In this document: positions 61,959-64,000 of the stretch, piece after piece
Numbering within the stretch: position 1 is the stretch's first letter
How the letters are laid out: each line of letters opens with the position of its first letter
Assembly: GCF_025452195.1 (NCBI RefSeq)
Contig: NZ_CP104972.1
Location: forward strand, 124,001-188,000
Length of the DNA: 64,000 bases
Reading direction: 5' to 3'
Source: Phyllobacterium zundukense
GTDB lineage: Bacteria > Pseudomonadota > Alphaproteobacteria > Rhizobiales > Rhizobiaceae
The notes under the pieces: generated by a model
Databases searched by the model: none
What the model saw: only the letters and a program-made list of their open reading frames with translations
What the model was told of the DNA's origin: nothing
Made by a program: the position numbers and the translations under genes

Positions 61959-62224
61959 GATTTGTCTCCTCGTTGTGGCCCTTTGGGACTAATGACTTTA
62001 TCGCTTCGGAGAATGGCTGGAGAGACAAAATCATTCCATTGTGCAGGGGGTCGGTCGCTCTCATCGCCGGGTTTAGTCAACCCATCCTCAAGTCTAGGAA
62101 CGTGTGACAGGCGTATTGCCGATCGGGACGCAGCCGGCTGATCTTTGCGACGTGCCTGCGCAGTTCCTAAATGCGGCAAAAGGCTATCGCGGTTATCGGA
62201 TTTCACACGTGGTTCGTCCTTATC

Positions 62225-62466
62225 GGGTGCGCGGTGATAGCAATGCTGGCCAGCGCTTGGGCACAGGATTGGCCATATGCCGTTCAGTCATCAAAGCTCA
62301 CGGCGGAGAGATAACCGCTTCAAACCATCCGGAAGGCGGAGCCGTATTCAGTTTCTCGATACCGACAAAATCCGCAGCCGAGGGTCAACTCCAAAATGGG
62401 CAGCCATTCGGCACCTACCTTCAGGAGGACATCGTTTCTCGTATAATTCAGCCTCACGTCAACTGA
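62225..62466 (+). pseudogene. Fragment of a sensor histidine kinase (C-terminal ATPase end)
   Basis: The reading contains GQRLGTGLAICRSVIKAHGG, the G2 box and following helix of a HATPase domain, then GGAVFSFSIPTKSA, its last strand. The rest of the kinase is missing, and the preceding 40 codons do not resemble a kinase. I infer a gene remnant left by deletion. It ends at 62466, just before the convergent zinc-ribbon gene. Confidence 0.65.
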
Positions 62467-62653
62467 GGTCCGGAGGAGCCGTCACTTGGCGAGTCTTCAG
62501 CGAAAGCCGATTGTCCAGATCGACGAATGCCCCCAGAAAACTGCCACAGCGGCTGCAAACAATGGCACTCGAATCGCGTAAATTGCGCCGCACCGCGATC
62601 ATGATCGCTTTGCAGTTTTGGCATTCGAACTCAGGATAATCAGGATTTTCCAT
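62459..62653 (-). CDS. Small zinc-ribbon protein, 64 residues
   Basis: Two CxxC pairs are present, FECQNCKAIMIAV and IVCSRCGSFLGAF, spaced as in a zinc ribbon, with a charged tail (VDLDNRLSLKTRQVT). The protein is probably cytoplasmic and binds zinc. No strong ribosome site is seen before the ATG at 62653. The partner or function is unknown. Its 3' end overlaps the kinase remnant on the other strand by a few bases. Confidence 0.65.
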   Translation of the reverse strand: MENPDYPEFECQNCKAIMIAVRRNLRDSSAIVCSRCGSFLGAFVDLDNRLSLKTRQVTAPPDLS

Positions 62654-63120
62654 ATAAGCGAACTTTATTACAGTTTTACAAGATGCGGGATTCAGGAATT
62701 TGAGTTAGGCATTTCGGTTAGGACTAACCCGTTGCTTTGGTACATTTGCAGGACGGCAGTTTTGAGCGGGAAACACGCGAAGAGCCCCGCGGAAGCGAAA
62801 ATCCTTTGCGTCGGAAGAAGCGATTGCCGCAAAATTCCTAAAGCTTACCGGGCACACTCTGCCCGAAAAGCAGCGCGATGACCTTATCGGGCCGTCCTGG
62901 AAATGGAAACTCTGTCTTCGGCCAATCGATTGGTTGATTTGATGCCAGTGACACCGCTGGGCTCGCGACCCGGGCACCAGCCGCCTGCGCTCATTACGAA
63001 CCCGTTACTTGACTTCCGGCGGCCAGCATCCATTTGTTCAATGTCAAATTCAACGCGAACCTGCTGCGACGAAACTCCCAATTTCGCGACGCAGCTACCC
63101 AAAAAGTTGAGGTCATATAG
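62654..63120. other. Gap with no recognisable gene
   Basis: Frames on both strands lack ribosome sites and conserved motifs. It separates the zinc-ribbon gene from the flavin oxidoreductase gene and should hold both promoters. Confidence 0.5.
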
Positions 63121-64000
63121 ATGAGCCAGTTGTTTCAGCCACTGCGATTGGATTCGCTCGAACTCGCGAACAGAATCATAATCGCGCCCATGTGCCAATA
63201 TTCCGCCGAGGATGGCTCGGCGTCAGACTGGCACATGATGCACCTGGGTCACCTCGCCCTGTCGGGTGCCGGCTTGCTGGTTACGGAAGCTACCGCCGTA
63301 ACACCTGAAGGCCGCATTTCTCCCCGGGATCTCGGGCTTTATTCCGATGCCAATGAAGCAGCACTCGGGCGTGTTGTCGCGGCGATCCGCGACTATTCGC
63401 CGATACCCATCGCCGCGCAACTAGCCCACGCCGGGCGGAAGGCATCGACCCGCGTGCCATGGGAGGGTGGCAAGCAGATTGCGCCGAATGAGCCAACCGG
63501 GTGGAAAACCGTGGCCCCTTCACCCGTGCCATATCTGAATGAGTACGATGCTCCAACGGCATTGGATGGCGCTGGCCTCGATCGCATACGGGATGCATTC
63601 GTCAAGGCGGCGAAACGCGCAGACCGGATCGGCATAGATGGCATCGAAATTCATGGAGCGCATGGATATTTGCTGCACGAGTTCCTGTCACCGCTCTCGA
63701 ACAAGCGCGAAGATAGATATGGTGGCAGTCTGGACAATCGAATGCGCTTCCCTCTCGAAGTGTTCGAAGCGGTTCGGGCAGCGTTTCCCGCCAACAAGCC
63801 GGTCTGGATACGCGTTTCTGCTTCTGACTGGGTCGATGGTGGATGGGACGTCGAGAGCACCGTGATCTTTGCAAAGGAGTTGGAGGCGCGCGGTTGTGCC
63901 GCCATCCACGTCAGCAGTGGCGGTCTTTCGCCCCTGCAGAAAATGCCGGTTGAACCCAACTATCAGGTTCCATTCGCGCAGCGGATCAAAGCCGAGGTGA
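63121..64000 (+). CDS. Old-yellow-enzyme family NADH:flavin oxidoreductase (YqjM type), 5' part
   Basis: 293 codons are visible and the frame runs off the right edge. Motifs: ELANRIIIAPMCQYSAEDGS, with the Cys of the YqjM subclass that tunes the flavin, LVTEATAVTPEGRISPRDLG, PIAAQLAHAGRKAS, GIDGIEIHGAHGYLLHEFLS (substrate-binding His pair) and NKREDRYGGSLDNRMRFPLE. The enzyme binds FMN and reduces activated C=C bonds such as enones with NAD(P)H. GAGG lies 12 bases before the ATG at 63121. Confidence 0.94.
   Translation, partial: MSQLFQPLRLDSLELANRIIIAPMCQYSAEDGSASDWHMMHLGHLALSGAGLLVTEATAVTPEGRISPRDLGLYSDANEAALGRVVAAIRDYSPIPIAAQLAHAGRKASTRVPWEGGKQIAPNEPTGWKTVAPSPVPYLNEYDAPTALDGAGLDRIRDAFVKAAKRADRIGIDGIEIHGAHGYLLHEFLSPLSNKREDRYGGSLDNRMRFPLEVFEAVRAAFPANKPVWIRVSASDWVDGGWDVESTVIFAKELEARGCAAIHVSSGGLSPLQKMPVEPNYQVPFAQRIKAEV

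Noticed and set aside
62884..63198. Minus-strand frame overlapping the flavin oxidoreductase start
   Set aside because: It overlaps a well-supported gene start and has no protein-like motif.

Overview
The window looks like chromosomal or megaplasmid DNA of an alphaproteobacterium of the Hyphomicrobiales (Rhizobiales), probably near Phyllobacterium, Ochrobactrum/Brucella or Mesorhizobium. Evidence: moderately high G+C, a very high density of ABC uptake systems, FixJ-type and NarL-type two-component pairs, an ExoY-like sugar transferase, a Tct tripartite transporter and small rhizobial-type secreted proteins. No rRNA, tRNA, CRISPR array, phage or plasmid replication gene is seen. The content is accessory metabolism, with several decayed genes and insertion-sequence remnants.

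Layout. 0-0.5 kb: 5' part of a type III polyketide synthase. 1.9-4.1 kb: FixJ-like response regulator and PAS sensor kinase whose N-terminus looks like a short-chain dehydrogenase remnant. 4.3-8.7 kb: LacI repressor, two sugar ABC permeases and a binding protein, with no ATPase. 9-15 kb: sparse region with a truncated regulator, small secreted or membrane proteins, decayed dioxygenase and IS fragments and an isoprenylcysteine-methyltransferase-like protein. 15-23 kb: GntR regulator and a complete peptide ABC importer carrying an intracellular gamma-glutamyltransferase. 23-31 kb, opposite strand: AmiC-like sensor, ANTAR antiterminator, a second peptide-type ABC importer and a formamidase/acetamidase-family enzyme, preceded by a leader RNA with two hexaloop hairpins and a terminator. 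31.4-31.9 kb: decayed IS30-type transposase.

32.3-42.4 kb: a surface-glycan locus (acyltransferase, two glycosyltransferases, an ABC exporter interrupted by an in-frame stop, an ExoY-like initiating transferase). It is followed by a NarL-type two-component system bracketed by two Gly/Asn-rich secreted proteins. A 16-bp dyad (TCAGAC-CAAA-GTCNGA) recurs in three promoter regions here, which suggests a small regulon. 42.5-49 kb: PdxA2-type dehydrogenase, TctCBA carboxylate importer and a homoserine-dehydrogenase-like SAF-domain protein, with a divergent GntR regulator. 49-53.8 kb: AbgT transporter, M20 peptidase and a SLC13-type permease.

54.4-59.7 kb: membrane alpha/beta-hydrolase, DUF1269 protein, AI-2E-family permease, AraC regulator and a 28-residue membrane peptide. 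59.8-64 kb: two NmrA-like oxidoreductases around a secreted cupin, a histidine-kinase fragment, a zinc-ribbon protein and the 5' part of an old-yellow-enzyme-type flavin oxidoreductase. The best candidates for undescribed biology are the glycan/two-component/Gly-rich regulon and the ANTAR-controlled transporter leader. All assignments come from reading the sequence; no database search was run.
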